DNA of 64,000 nt from an uncultured Aurantimonas sp. GTDB lineage: Bacteria > Pseudomonadota > Alphaproteobacteria > Rhizobiales > Rhizobiaceae. The position numbers and the translations under genes were made by a program. Within the stretch, counting starts at the first letter, position 1. Each line of letters starts with the position of its first letter. Location: NCBI GenBank assembly GCA_947488615.1, contig CANKZU010000003.1, positions 248,001-312,000 of the forward strand, read 5' to 3'. Of the stretch, positions 41,643 to 50,186 are shown in pieces. Below the pieces are notes generated by a model. It was not told where the DNA came from and ran no database searches. It saw nothing but the letters and a program-made list of their open reading frames with translations.

Positions 41643-41696
41643 GTGTCTCTCGGACAGTCGAATGAGGTGTCTTGCCGGTTCGCTCCGGCCGCGCCG

Positions 41697-41822
41697 TCAG
41701 TTGGCCGCGACCGCGATCGTCTCGGGCACGCTGAAGAGGAAACCGAGAACCAGTAATGCCGAGAAGATTGAAACCGTCCAGACGGTTACGCCCCAGCACG
41801 ACTTGCGCACGCTGTCATCCAT
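41697..41822 (-). CDS. Small single-span membrane protein, 41 residues
   Basis: MDDSVRKSCWGVTVWTVSIF followed by SALLVLGFLFSVPETIAVAA and Asn. The charged first seven residues and one hydrophobic segment (about 10-32) predict a single membrane span with a short exposed C-terminal tail. AGGA stands 11 bases upstream of the ATG, and a good Rho-independent terminator follows, which supports a real transcription unit. I do not recognise the family. Confidence 0.6.
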   Translation of the reverse strand: MDDSVRKSCWGVTVWTVSIFSALLVLGFLFSVPETIAVAAN

Positions 41823-42083
41823 TTGAAACACAATCCTGATTCATAAAGTTGGCGAACCGCTTACGACCCCCGTCCGGCGATCCGCAGTGGTTAAATATCG
41901 GTTAACCTCCGCCTTCACAAGATGCCGTCCCCGAAAATTTTCGGATGGTGAATTTACACCCATCAGCCTTGTCCCGGCCTTGACGGAACGCTTCACCGGG
42001 TGCCTGTCCCTAGTGGGGCTCGGCACTATCGGGTTACGAAAAGGCGCGAGCGCGCATGAATGAAACGAGAAGAGGCGTGGCTT

Positions 42084-42767
42084 ATGGTCATCGACACAAT
42101 CGATCAGGCAGCGCTGGTGATTTTCCTCGTCGTGTGGGTCGGCTACAGCTGGTTCACGGAACGGGGACCGTTCGCGGACCGAGGCCTGTCGAGCGCGATC
42201 AATCGGCAGCGGGAACGCTGGATGCGGGTCATGTTCCTGCGCGATCTGCGCATGATCGATACGGCGATCATGGCTGGACTGCAGCAGGGCACGGCGTTCT
42301 TCGCATCCGCCTGCATATTTGCCATCGGCGGAACCTTCGCCATGCTGGGCTCGGCAGAGCGTATCGCGGTCATCGCCGCGGACCTGCCGTTCTACGGACG
42401 GCTCGACCGTGCGTTGGTCGAGCTCAAGCTGCTTGGGCTGGTGGTGATCTTCGCCTATGCGTTCTTCAAGTTCGGCTGGGCGTATCGCCTGTTCAATTAT
42501 TGCTCGATCCTGATCGGTGCCATTCCGATGCACGCCGATGCCGAGGCGAACCCCGCTGAAGCCGAACGTGCCGTCGTTCGGGCGGCGCGTCTGAACCAAC
42601 AGGCTGGCCTGCATTTCAATGCTGGGCTGCGGGCGATCTTCTTCGCGCTGGCCTATCTGGGCTGGTTTCTTGGCCCATATGCCCTGTTTCTGACGACCTT
42701 TCTGGTCCTCATGATTTTGGCCAACCGGCAGTTCCATTCCCCGGCCCGAAAGGCGCTCATCGATTGA
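42084..42767 (+). CDS. DUF599 family membrane protein
   Basis: A 227-residue polytopic inner-membrane protein of PF04654 (DUF599), function unknown. The ATG at 42084 has GAAGAGG upstream; a start 24 bp earlier lacks a ribosome site. Family stretches: WVGYSWFTERGPFADRGLSS, REERW-like RQRERWMRVMFLRDLRMID, and FFKFGWAYRLFNYCSILIGA. About four hydrophobic spans. Its TGA overlaps the TTG start of the next gene. Confidence 0.87.
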   Translation: MVIDTIDQAALVIFLVVWVGYSWFTERGPFADRGLSSAINRQRERWMRVMFLRDLRMIDTAIMAGLQQGTAFFASACIFAIGGTFAMLGSAERIAVIAADLPFYGRLDRALVELKLLGLVVIFAYAFFKFGWAYRLFNYCSILIGAIPMHADAEANPAEAERAVVRAARLNQQAGLHFNAGLRAIFFALAYLGWFLGPYALFLTTFLVLMILANRQFHSPARKALID

Positions 42768-43060
42768 CCGACGTTCCAAGACCGTTTTCCCAACCCGACA
42801 ATCTCGCGATCACGGAGGCGATCGAAGCAGCGGTCGCGGCGCGCGGCGATGGCAAGACCATCTGTCCCTCGGAAGTGGCGCGGGCCCTGGCCGGGTCGAA
42901 CGAGAAAGACTGGCGGCGACTGATGAAGCCGATCCGGGCCGAAGCCGTCAGGCTGGCCGACGCGGGCCGGCTCGATATTCGCCGCAAGGGCAAGACCGTC
43001 GATCCGCATGATTTCCGGGGCGTTTATCGCCTGGCCGCTCCCCGCTCGGCCGAAGATTGA
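42764..43060 (+). CDS. DUF3253 family protein
   Basis: A 98-residue protein of the DUF3253 winged-helix-like family: ITEAIEAAVAARGDGKTICP, SEVARALAGSNEKDWRRLMK, IRAEAVRLADAGRLDIRRKG, and VDPHDFRGVYRLA. The likely start is the TTG at 42764, overlapping the DUF599 stop (TTGA), implying coupling. Role unknown; the fold suggests DNA binding. Confidence 0.82.
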   Translation: MTDVPRPFSQPDNLAITEAIEAAVAARGDGKTICPSEVARALAGSNEKDWRRLMKPIRAEAVRLADAGRLDIRRKGKTVDPHDFRGVYRLAAPRSAED

Positions 43061-43096
43061 CTCCCTGACAACGTCGCGTGGCCGTGCGCCTTCGGC

Positions 43097-43894
43097 TTAG
43101 TTGCTGGGGCTGGGTATGAGGGCGTCGGTGCGCCCCGCCAGACGATAGGCCAGTAGCCCGAGATACTCTCGGATCGCGAAATGCACTTTCTCCAGGTTTC
43201 GGGTCGTGGCGCTCGACGGGCGCCACAGCGCGGTGCCCGACGGCGTGCGATAGTCGACCGGATAGGGCAGCACCGGGAACTGCGCCACCCGGAATGTTCC
43301 GACGGCGCGTGGCATGTGGTAGGCGGACGTCACCAGCAGCCAGATTTCGCCCGGCTTCGGCTGCGCGAGTTGCCTCGCGTAGAGCGCGTTCTCGAACGTG
43401 TCGCGCGCCCGAGCGTCGAGCACCAGTCGATCCTGTGCGAGGCCGAGCGAGAGAAAGAGGTCGCTCGCCGCCTCCGTCTCCGGGATATCGTTCTCGAACA
43501 CGGCAGCGACGCCGCCGCTGAACAGCACTTTCGCATCCGGATATCGCCGTGCAAGCGCCAGCGACGCCGTCACTCTGTCGGCGGCCTCATTGAGTTCCGG
43601 CACGCCCCGGGTTCGAGCCACCCGGGTATCGAATGCACCGCCCAGGACGACGATCCCTGCGACTTCTGCCGGCAACTCAGGGCGCGGAAACCGGTTTTCG
43701 AGGAACGCCGTCATCGCCAGGCCCGCCGGTGTCAGGCTGCTGACCGCCAGCGCGATGGCCGCGAGCGAATACAGCGTCGCGGCGGTCCGCCGATAGCGCA
43801 GCCGCCCGGCAAGCAAACCGAGCGCTCCCAGGAGCAGGATGGCCACCAGCGGCTGCAGGAGAAACCAGCCGAGCTTGGCGAGATAGAAGAACAG
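43097..43894 (-). CDS. YdcF/ElyC family membrane protein (DUF218), probable CTG start
   Basis: A DUF218 protein of about 265 residues, related to ElyC/SanA/YdcF of envelope maintenance. It has two N-terminal membrane spans and a periplasmic domain with GIVVLGGAFDTRVART, KVLFSGGVAAVF, ETEAASDLFLSLG, ARDTFENALYARQL and LVTSAYHMPRAVGTFR. The first usual start codon in frame is a GTG at 43846, but the family's N-terminal LFFYLAKLGWFLLQPL lies upstream and is in frame from a CTG at 43894, which has a perfect AGGAGG 6 bases before it. No ATG, GTG or TTG occurs between that CTG and the in-frame stop further up. Confidence 0.82.
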   Translation of the reverse strand: MFFYLAKLGWFLLQPLVAILLLGALGLLAGRLRYRRTAATLYSLAAIALAVSSLTPAGLAMTAFLENRFPRPELPAEVAGIVVLGGAFDTRVARTRGVPELNEAADRVTASLALARRYPDAKVLFSGGVAAVFENDIPETEAASDLFLSLGLAQDRLVLDARARDTFENALYARQLAQPKPGEIWLLVTSAYHMPRAVGTFRVAQFPVLPYPVDYRTPSGTALWRPSSATTRNLEKVHFAIREYLGLLAYRLAGRTDALIPSPSN

Positions 43895-43981
43895 GGCGGG
43901 CCTCCTGGCTTGGGTCGCAGTGCGGCACTCTCATATCAGAAGCCGACAGCCCGTGTACCCTCGCCGGCCTCAGTGACACCG

Positions 43982-45313
43982 TCACGATTCCGCGGTGCCG
44001 GTACCCACATCGCCCGCCTTCTCTACGGTGACCGGCGTCCGCATGATGATCTCGCGGTGCGGGAACGGGATAGCGATACCGTTTGCCTTGAAGGCATCCC
44101 AGAGCGCCAGAAACACCTCGCCCTTGACGTTGGTGAGTCCGGCCTGCGGATCGCGAATCCAGAAGCGCACGACGAAATTGATGGAGGAATCGCCGAAGGC
44201 GGTCATCCAGCAGACGACGCCCTTGTGATTGACAACCCGTTCGAGTGCGGCGGTCGCCTCCTTGGAGATGCGTATGACCTCGTGCGGATCGGAATCGTAG
44301 GAGACGCCGAATTCGACGTCGATCCGCACTAGATTATTGGAAAACGACCAGTTGATCACCTGGTTGGTGATAAAGTCCTCGTTCGGAATCAGATATTCGC
44401 GCCCGTCCCGGGTCACCACGGAGACGAAACGCGCGCGCAATTCCCTGATCCAACCGAAGGTATCGCCGAGCGAGATCGTATCGCCCGGTTTGATCGATCG
44501 GTCGGTCAGGATGATGATGCCGGAGATGAAGTTCGAGACAACTTTCTGCAGGCCGAAGCCCAGACCGACGCCGATCGCGCCGGAGAAAATCGTCAGCGCC
44601 GTCAAATCCACCCCGGCCGAGGCGAGCGCCACGGCTAACGCCAGCAGAATCAGGCCGATCTTCAGGAACTTGCCGATCAGCACCCTGAGAGTGGGCGTCA
44701 GCTCTTCGCTGCGCTGAACGCGGGTATCCAGGAAGTTTCCCGCGGTCGATGCCAGCCAGAGCGTGACGGCGAGGACCGCTACGGTCTTGATGACGAGCAG
44801 CGCCGAGATGCGCGATTGCCCGACGGTCAGCGCCGTCTGATCGAGCACCTCGGCGACCGGACCGATGAGATCGAGAATGGATAGCGCCGCGAGCCCCCAG
44901 GCCACGAACGTTATCGAGCGCGACAGAAGCCGGTTGCGGACGAGCCGCGAGGCGACGGCGATGACGAGATAGGCGAGCGCGAGGTCGAAAACGATCGCGA
45001 CGAGCTGGGAGCGCGGACCCCCTGCCGCCGCGTCGATGAGCTTGACGCCCCATAGGAGCAGGACGAAGTACGCCAGCCCCATGCGGCGACGGATGGCGAC
45101 GACGATCCGCAGGAACCGCGGCGCGCCCTTGATTTTCCGGGCCTGGCGCTCGAGCGGCACGCGAGTCAGGCGATTGAGCAGCCAGGCGAATGCGCCGCAG
45201 GCGATGACGATCGCGATCTGCAGAAGCGAGGACGGCTGGTAGAAAAAGCCGAAAAGGTCCCGACTCCATTCGGCGATGTCCGCGCCGATCCGTCGCAGCG
45301 CCCGTTCGTCCAT
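43982..45313 (-). CDS. MscS-family mechanosensitive ion channel
   Basis: A 443-residue channel that vents solutes on hypo-osmotic shock. Several N-terminal spans (about 30-210) precede the MscS core: pore helix GVGLGFGLQKVVSNFISGII near 275, then the beta domain DRSIKPGDTISLGDTFGWI and REYLIPNEDFITNQVINWSF. The C-terminal alpha/beta vestibule has ITNVKGEVFLALWDAF-like sequence. The larger size and extra spans place it with MscK/YbiO-like relatives. The start overlaps the stop of the aldo-keto reductase gene. Confidence 0.92.
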   Translation of the reverse strand: MDERALRRIGADIAEWSRDLFGFFYQPSSLLQIAIVIACGAFAWLLNRLTRVPLERQARKIKGAPRFLRIVVAIRRRMGLAYFVLLLWGVKLIDAAAGGPRSQLVAIVFDLALAYLVIAVASRLVRNRLLSRSITFVAWGLAALSILDLIGPVAEVLDQTALTVGQSRISALLVIKTVAVLAVTLWLASTAGNFLDTRVQRSEELTPTLRVLIGKFLKIGLILLALAVALASAGVDLTALTIFSGAIGVGLGFGLQKVVSNFISGIIILTDRSIKPGDTISLGDTFGWIRELRARFVSVVTRDGREYLIPNEDFITNQVINWSFSNNLVRIDVEFGVSYDSDPHEVIRISKEATAALERVVNHKGVVCWMTAFGDSSINFVVRFWIRDPQAGLTNVKGEVFLALWDAFKANGIAIPFPHREIIMRTPVTVEKAGDVGTGTAES

Positions 45314-46143
45314 CAGGCACGGTCCCAGTTCGGCGCGAAGGAGGGATCCACCAGCCGTTCCCGGCGATGGGTCAACGCCGTGATCGCCTCGTGCTCGGCT
45401 TCCGTCAGCGCGAAATCGAAGATGTCGATGTTCTCTTTCAGTCGATCGGTGTTCGACGTCCGTGGAATCGCGCCGACACCGTCCTGCTCGATCTCCCAGC
45501 GCAGGACGATCTGGGCTGGCGTCTTGCCATGCCGCACGGCCGCCTCGCGGACTACCGCGTTGCCCAGAACGTCGCCCCCCTGGCCAAGCGGCGAATAGGC
45601 GATCATCGCCAGATCATGCCGCCGACAGGCCGACAGCACGGCGTCCTGGCTGAGAAAGGGGTGGTATTCAACCTGATTGCAGGCGAGTGGCGCACCTGAC
45701 ATCGCTGCCGCTTCGTCCAGCATCGCGCCGGGAAAGTTGGCGACGCCGATATGCTTGGTCAATTCCTCGCCGATCGTTACGTTCAAGGCGTCGATCGATT
45801 CTTCCAGCGCGATTTCGCGGTTCGGCCAGTGGATCAGCAACAGGTCGACCGTCCCGATGTTCAAAGCCTCGACGGCCTTTCGCGCGGTGGGCACAAGGTC
45901 GGCTTCGCCAATGTCGGTCCACCAGATCTTGGTCGTGACGAACAGCTCTTCGCGATCGATGCCGCTTCTGCGAATTCCCTCGCCGACTTCCTTCTCGTTA
46001 CCGTACATGCGGGCCGTATCGAGATGGCGATAGCCGGCATCGATCGCCTTCGCCACCATATCGACGCAAGTCTCGCCTTCGAGTGTATAGGTTCCGAAAC
46101 CGATCGCGGGGATGTGCGCGCCGTTCGCCTCGATGATCTTCAT
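45313..46143 (-). CDS. Aldo/keto reductase
   Basis: A 276-residue NADPH-dependent oxidoreductase of the 2,5-diketo-gluconate-reductase-like branch. Catalytic tetrad: Asp and Tyr in LDTARMYGNEKEVGEGI, Lys in FVTTKIWW, His in LLLIHWPNRE. Cofactor-binding C-terminus: GAIPRTSNTDRLKENIDIFD. Substrate not deducible. ATGA overlap with the following MscS gene suggests co-transcription. Confidence 0.92.
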   Translation of the reverse strand: MKIIEANGAHIPAIGFGTYTLEGETCVDMVAKAIDAGYRHLDTARMYGNEKEVGEGIRRSGIDREELFVTTKIWWTDIGEADLVPTARKAVEALNIGTVDLLLIHWPNREIALEESIDALNVTIGEELTKHIGVANFPGAMLDEAAAMSGAPLACNQVEYHPFLSQDAVLSACRRHDLAMIAYSPLGQGGDVLGNAVVREAAVRHGKTPAQIVLRWEIEQDGVGAIPRTSNTDRLKENIDIFDFALTEAEHEAITALTHRRERLVDPSFAPNWDRA

Positions 46144-46237
46144 GAATCGCCTTCCCAGGGTAGATGGCCGAATCGATCAGCGGCCTCCCCCATCAAAATA
46201 GGCGACCCGCAAGGGTGTCCAGCGTCAAGGAAGTCGC

Positions 46238-47194
46238 GTGTCCCAAACCGTCAATCCGACCAGCCGAGGTCGCATCGAGTTCATCGACATCACGCGCGCC
46301 GTCGCGCTGTTCGCGATGGCGATCTATCATTTCACCTGGGATCTGGAGTTCTTCAACTATGTCGAGCGCGGACTTACCGGTTCGGGCGGTTGGAAAATCT
46401 TCGCGCGCACCATCGCCTCGAGCTTCCTGTTCCTCGTCGGCGTCAGCCTGGTGCTCGCCCATGGACGGGCGATCCGCTGGCGTCCCTTCCTGGTTCGCCT
46501 GGCGCAGGTGGTCGCCGGCGCGATGGCAATTACGGTCGTGACGTTTTTCGTCACACCGAACAGCTTCGTGTTCTTCGGCATTCTGCAACTGATCGCGGTC
46601 TCCAGCCTGCTCGGATTGCTGTTTATCCGTTTGCCCTGGCTAGTGACCGCATTCGCCGCTGCGGTGACGGTCGCCCTGCCCTTCGTGATCTCGCACCCGG
46701 TCTTCGATCCGAAATGGCTCGCCTGGATCGGCTTCTTCGAGATTCCACCGTTTTCCAACGACTTCATCCCGATCTTTCCGTTCTTCGGAGCGGTCCTGGC
46801 GGGCATCGCGGCGGCGCGCTTCGCCCTCCTCCACCGCATCTTCGACCGGCTGCGCGGCTGGAATCCGGCGCTTCGTCCGATGTGGCCGTTAGGGGTCCTC
46901 GGTCGCCATGCGCTGCTTTTCTATTTGCTGCATCAGCCGATCCTGTTCGGCATCGTCTTCGCCGCCGCGCAGTTCGTGCCGGCGGACACGCAAGCCGTGT
47001 TTCGCGCCGATTGCCAGCGGGCCTGTCTGGCCGAGCGCGACGGTGCATTCTGCGAGCGCTATTGCGGCTGTGCCGAAAGGGAGTTGCGGGCGCAGGGGCT
47101 TTTCGATGCGCTGATGGGAGGCGGCCCGGACGAGGCGCAGATGACCCGCATCCGGGAGATCACCAACCAATGCTCCTTCGAGCAAGTGAAGTAG
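46238..47194 (+). CDS. DUF1624 acyltransferase-like membrane protein with Cys-rich C-terminus
   Basis: A 318-residue polytopic protein of the heparan-alpha-glucosaminide N-acetyltransferase-like catalytic family (DUF1624). GTG start, MSQTVNPTSRGRIEFIDITR, then AVALFAMAIYHFTWDLEFFN, IASSFLFLVGVSLVLAHGRA, and seven or so hydrophobic spans. A last span, LGRHALLFYLLHQPILFG, is typical. Beyond it lies a soluble C-terminal domain of about 70 residues with seven cysteines (CQRACLAERDGAFCERYCGC, plus one near the end), not part of the usual family. Substrate unknown. Confidence 0.85.
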   Translation: MSQTVNPTSRGRIEFIDITRAVALFAMAIYHFTWDLEFFNYVERGLTGSGGWKIFARTIASSFLFLVGVSLVLAHGRAIRWRPFLVRLAQVVAGAMAITVVTFFVTPNSFVFFGILQLIAVSSLLGLLFIRLPWLVTAFAAAVTVALPFVISHPVFDPKWLAWIGFFEIPPFSNDFIPIFPFFGAVLAGIAAARFALLHRIFDRLRGWNPALRPMWPLGVLGRHALLFYLLHQPILFGIVFAAAQFVPADTQAVFRADCQRACLAERDGAFCERYCGCAERELRAQGLFDALMGGGPDEAQMTRIREITNQCSFEQVK

Positions 47195-47218
47195 CGGGGC
47201 TCGGCGCTATACGCAATC

Positions 47219-47620
47219 TCAGCCCGCGCGGGCGCCCTGCCCCACGCTCAGTTCGGCCATGCGGGTGAGGCAGGCTTCCTCGGCGGCGTCGAGTTCGCGC
47301 AGCAACTCCTCAATGTCGCGACGCTTCTGTTCGAGCTCACGCCGCTTGTCGCCGACGCGCCGAATGATCGCCCGCAATTGCGCCGCCTCGCCGGGCGGGC
47401 TCTTGTACATGTTCATGATCTCGCGGATGTCGGCGATCGAAAAGCCGAGCCGCTTGCCGCGCAGGATGTTCTTGAGCAGTTGCCGATCAGAGTGTCGGAA
47501 GAGGCGCGTCCGGCCACGCCGGATGGGCGAGATCAGGCCTTCATCCTCATAGAACCGGATCGTCCGGGTCGAGATATCGAACTCCCGCGTCAGCTCCGTG
47601 ATGGTGTAATATTCGCGCAT
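47219..47620 (-). CDS. MerR-family transcriptional regulator
   Basis: A 133-residue regulator with the N-terminal winged helix MREYYTITELTREFDISTRT and IRFYEDEGLISPIRRGRTRL, then a dimerisation coiled coil (about 80-120, RRELEQKRRDIEELLRELDA). It resembles the LiuR-like group that controls branched-chain amino acid catabolism in proteobacteria, but no such genes are next to it. No metal-binding Cys cluster is seen. The start at MREYY (47620) is preferred to an 11-codon longer one. Confidence 0.87.
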   Translation of the reverse strand: MREYYTITELTREFDISTRTIRFYEDEGLISPIRRGRTRLFRHSDRQLLKNILRGKRLGFSIADIREIMNMYKSPPGEAAQLRAIIRRVGDKRRELEQKRRDIEELLRELDAAEEACLTRMAELSVGQGARAG

Positions 47621-47739
47621 CGCGATCGATCTTTCGCCTCGTATGACCCGCATTGCTTGAATACAGATTTACGTCAAAGTCAATTGCAACTCCCAACGAG
47701 TGGTATGGCTGCGTCCTGATCGCCGCATTCGCGACGTCC

Positions 47740-49152
47740 TCACCCGATGGCGAACCACCAGGCGGCAAGCCCGAGAAACGCGAAGAAGCCAACGACATCG
47801 GTGACCGTCGTCACGAAGGTTCCCGAGGCGATGGCTGGGTCGGCGCCGAGCCGGTCGAGGACCAGCGGGATCAGGATCCCGGCGAGCGCGGCGGCCAGCA
47901 TGTTGATGACCATCGCGATCGCGATCACCGTGCCAAGTCCCCGACTGTCGAACCAAATGGCCGCCACGACGCCGATGATCACCGCGAAGATCAGACCGTT
48001 GAGCAACCCGACCAGAGTTTCCCGCCGAATGATCCGCCCGGCGTTGTGAAAGTCGATGTCGCGCGCGGCCAAGGCTCGAACGGTGACCGTCATGGTCTGG
48101 GTGCCGGCGTTGCCGCCCATCGAGGCGACGATCGGCATCAATACGGCAAGCGCCACCATCTGCTCGATCGTCGCGTCGAAGAGCCCGATGACGAGAGAGG
48201 CGAGGATCGCCGTCCCGAGGTTGATGAGCAGCCAGGAAAAGCGTGACCGCGCGGCGGTCAGAACCGTATCGGAGATTTCCTCATCGCCGACGCCGCCGAG
48301 GCGCTTGATGTCCTCGTCGGCCTCTTGCTGCATGATATCGATGACATCGTCGATGGCGAGAACACCGACCAACCGTTCGTTCGAATCCACCACGGCGGCG
48401 GAGGGCAGATCGTATTGCTCGATGACTTGCGCCGCCTCTTCCTGGTCCATCTCGGCCGGGATCGCGTGACGCGTCTCGTGCATGATGTCTTCGATCTTCT
48501 CCGGCCGCTTGGCGCGCAGGATGCGGTCGAGGTCGACGGCACCCTGTAGCTTGAAGCTCGGATCGATGACGAAGATCTGGGCGAAGGATTCGGGTAGATC
48601 CTCCTCCTCGCGCATGTAGTCGATGGTCTGGCCGACGGTCCAGAAGGGCGGCACCGCGACAAACTCGGTCTGCATGCGCCGACCGGCTGATTCCTCCGGA
48701 TACTCGAGCGAGCGCCGCAGCCGAATCCGTTCGCGAAACGGCAAGCGCTCGAGAATCTCCTTGCGGTCCTCCTCGTCGAGGTCCTCCAGAATGTAGACGG
48801 CGTCGTCGGATTCGAGCTCGCGAACCGCCTCGGCGATCTGTTCGTTCGGCATCGCGTCGACGATCGACAGGCGGATCGCCTCGTCGACCTCGGTAAGCGC
48901 CGTATAGTCGAACGCGTCGCCCATGAGCCGGACGAGCGCCTGGCGGTTGTCGTTATCAAGCGCTTCGAGAACGTCGCCGAGCTCGGATTCGTGAAGCGGG
49001 CTGATTTCCTCCCGCAGCAGGTCGGAATCGCCCGCCGCGATCGCTGTCTCGACGCGCTCGCGGAACTCGCGGGCAACGAAGCCGTCCTCGTCGTATAATT
49101 CCGACCGGACCTCCGCTTCGGATATACCTTCGTCGAGCCGCGTATCAGCCAT
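47740..49152 (-). CDS. mgtE: Magnesium transporter MgtE
   Basis: A 470-residue Mg2+ channel. An acidic N-domain of helical repeats (about 20-135), tandem CBS domains (about 135-265; IMHETRHAIPAEMDQEEAAQ, then LPSAAVVDSNERLVGVLAID), a plug helix, and five C-terminal spans with PIVASMGGNAGTQTMTVTVR, the signature of the pore. GAGGGAG lies 5 bases before the ATG at 49152. The 565 bp upstream (49153-49717) holds no gene or structure that I can recognise, though a Mg2+-sensing leader is conceivable. Confidence 0.94.
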   Translation of the reverse strand: MADTRLDEGISEAEVRSELYDEDGFVAREFRERVETAIAAGDSDLLREEISPLHESELGDVLEALDNDNRQALVRLMGDAFDYTALTEVDEAIRLSIVDAMPNEQIAEAVRELESDDAVYILEDLDEEDRKEILERLPFRERIRLRRSLEYPEESAGRRMQTEFVAVPPFWTVGQTIDYMREEEDLPESFAQIFVIDPSFKLQGAVDLDRILRAKRPEKIEDIMHETRHAIPAEMDQEEAAQVIEQYDLPSAAVVDSNERLVGVLAIDDVIDIMQQEADEDIKRLGGVGDEEISDTVLTAARSRFSWLLINLGTAILASLVIGLFDATIEQMVALAVLMPIVASMGGNAGTQTMTVTVRALAARDIDFHNAGRIIRRETLVGLLNGLIFAVIIGVVAAIWFDSRGLGTVIAIAMVINMLAAALAGILIPLVLDRLGADPAIASGTFVTTVTDVVGFFAFLGLAAWWFAIG

Positions 49153-49717
49153 GCACACTCCCTCTGCAGCGGAAAAACTCGCATCCGCCGAAAAGCGGGA
49201 CCGTCACCCGAGCGTTTAGATCATATCCGATCCCTTCGGAAGCGGCAGTCGTCCAGCGCTCGGCGACACTCATCATCTGCGAAGAAAATCCGGGGAGTAA
49301 ACCTTTGGCGCGGGCGGATCACGCGCTCGATGCTCTCGATTCCCGGAGCGGCAGCGCGACCTCAGTTCGACGTAACCGGCCGAGACCGCATCCGCTGAAC
49401 CGTCTGTCACTCGGGCTGCTTGCACTGCGCCGCAAGATGGAAGCCGCCCGCTGATGTGCCAATTCGAGACTGCCCCCCCGGTCTGGCCGATCATCGATCG
49501 CGCTCGGTCAACCCGGAGGCGCTGCCGGCCGCAGTCACCAATCGGACGGCCGTCTATGCCGACATCCCGAGCTCGATGGGTCGGTGATCAGCGGTTCAAG
49601 TGCCAAACGCGGGACGAGGGAAGGTTGGAGCCAGTTTTCCGCTCGCATTCCGCGCTGACTGGTCGGGGTCGATCACGTTCATGAGATCGGATGGCGCCGA
49701 TCCGACTTCATCGTGAC
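49153..49717. other. Gene-free interval upstream of mgtE
   Basis: 565 bp between mgtE and the TMEM220-type gene. Short frames here have no protein-like character on either strand, and I see no tRNA, repeat or clear terminator. It would contain the mgtE promoter and leader. Confidence 0.5.
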
Positions 49718-50086
49718 CTATGGCGCGGATCGCACACTCGAACCGCCGCGCCGTGACGCAAACCAGACGGTGATCAGGGCGATCAGGACGATCATCATGC
49801 CCATGCCCTCGCGCGCGGTTTCGGTTTCCCACCAGACCTCCTGGCGCCAGAAGCCGGGAGTCGTCGGCCAGAACCAGACGACCCCGACAACCGACAAGGC
49901 CAGGGTCGCGGCGTATAAACCGCGCCAGAGTGGCCGGGCAAACACAACTGGCCGTAAGGCCGCCAGTCCGCACCACAGAGCGGCAACGCCATAGATCAGC
50001 CCCCAGAACAAACCGTCTGGATCATTGTATTGAACCAGCGTGAACAGGACGAGAAGGATGCAGAAGATCGAGGAAAGGATCCGCAT
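49718..50086 (-). CDS. TMEM220-type small membrane protein
   Basis: A 122-residue protein with four predicted spans: MRILSSIFCILLVLFTLVQY, NDPDGLFWGLIYGVAALWCG, a third near residue 65-80 and MGMMIVLIALITVWFA. The QYNDPD motif after the first span is typical of the TMEM220 family, function unknown. I start at MRILSS (50086); a 12-codon longer form is possible. It diverges from eboD across a 100-bp gap, so the two could share a control region. Confidence 0.72.
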   Translation of the reverse strand: MRILSSIFCILLVLFTLVQYNDPDGLFWGLIYGVAALWCGLAALRPVVFARPLWRGLYAATLALSVVGVVWFWPTTPGFWRQEVWWETETAREGMGMMIVLIALITVWFASRRGGSSVRSAP

Positions 50087-50186
50087 TTCGATGCTCCTTT
50101 TCCAGGGTTGAGACACCGTCATCCTGCGACTAGGCTATAGGCGGGCCGACAGGTCAAGCGGTCAGGCCGCGCCGTGGGAGGAATGT

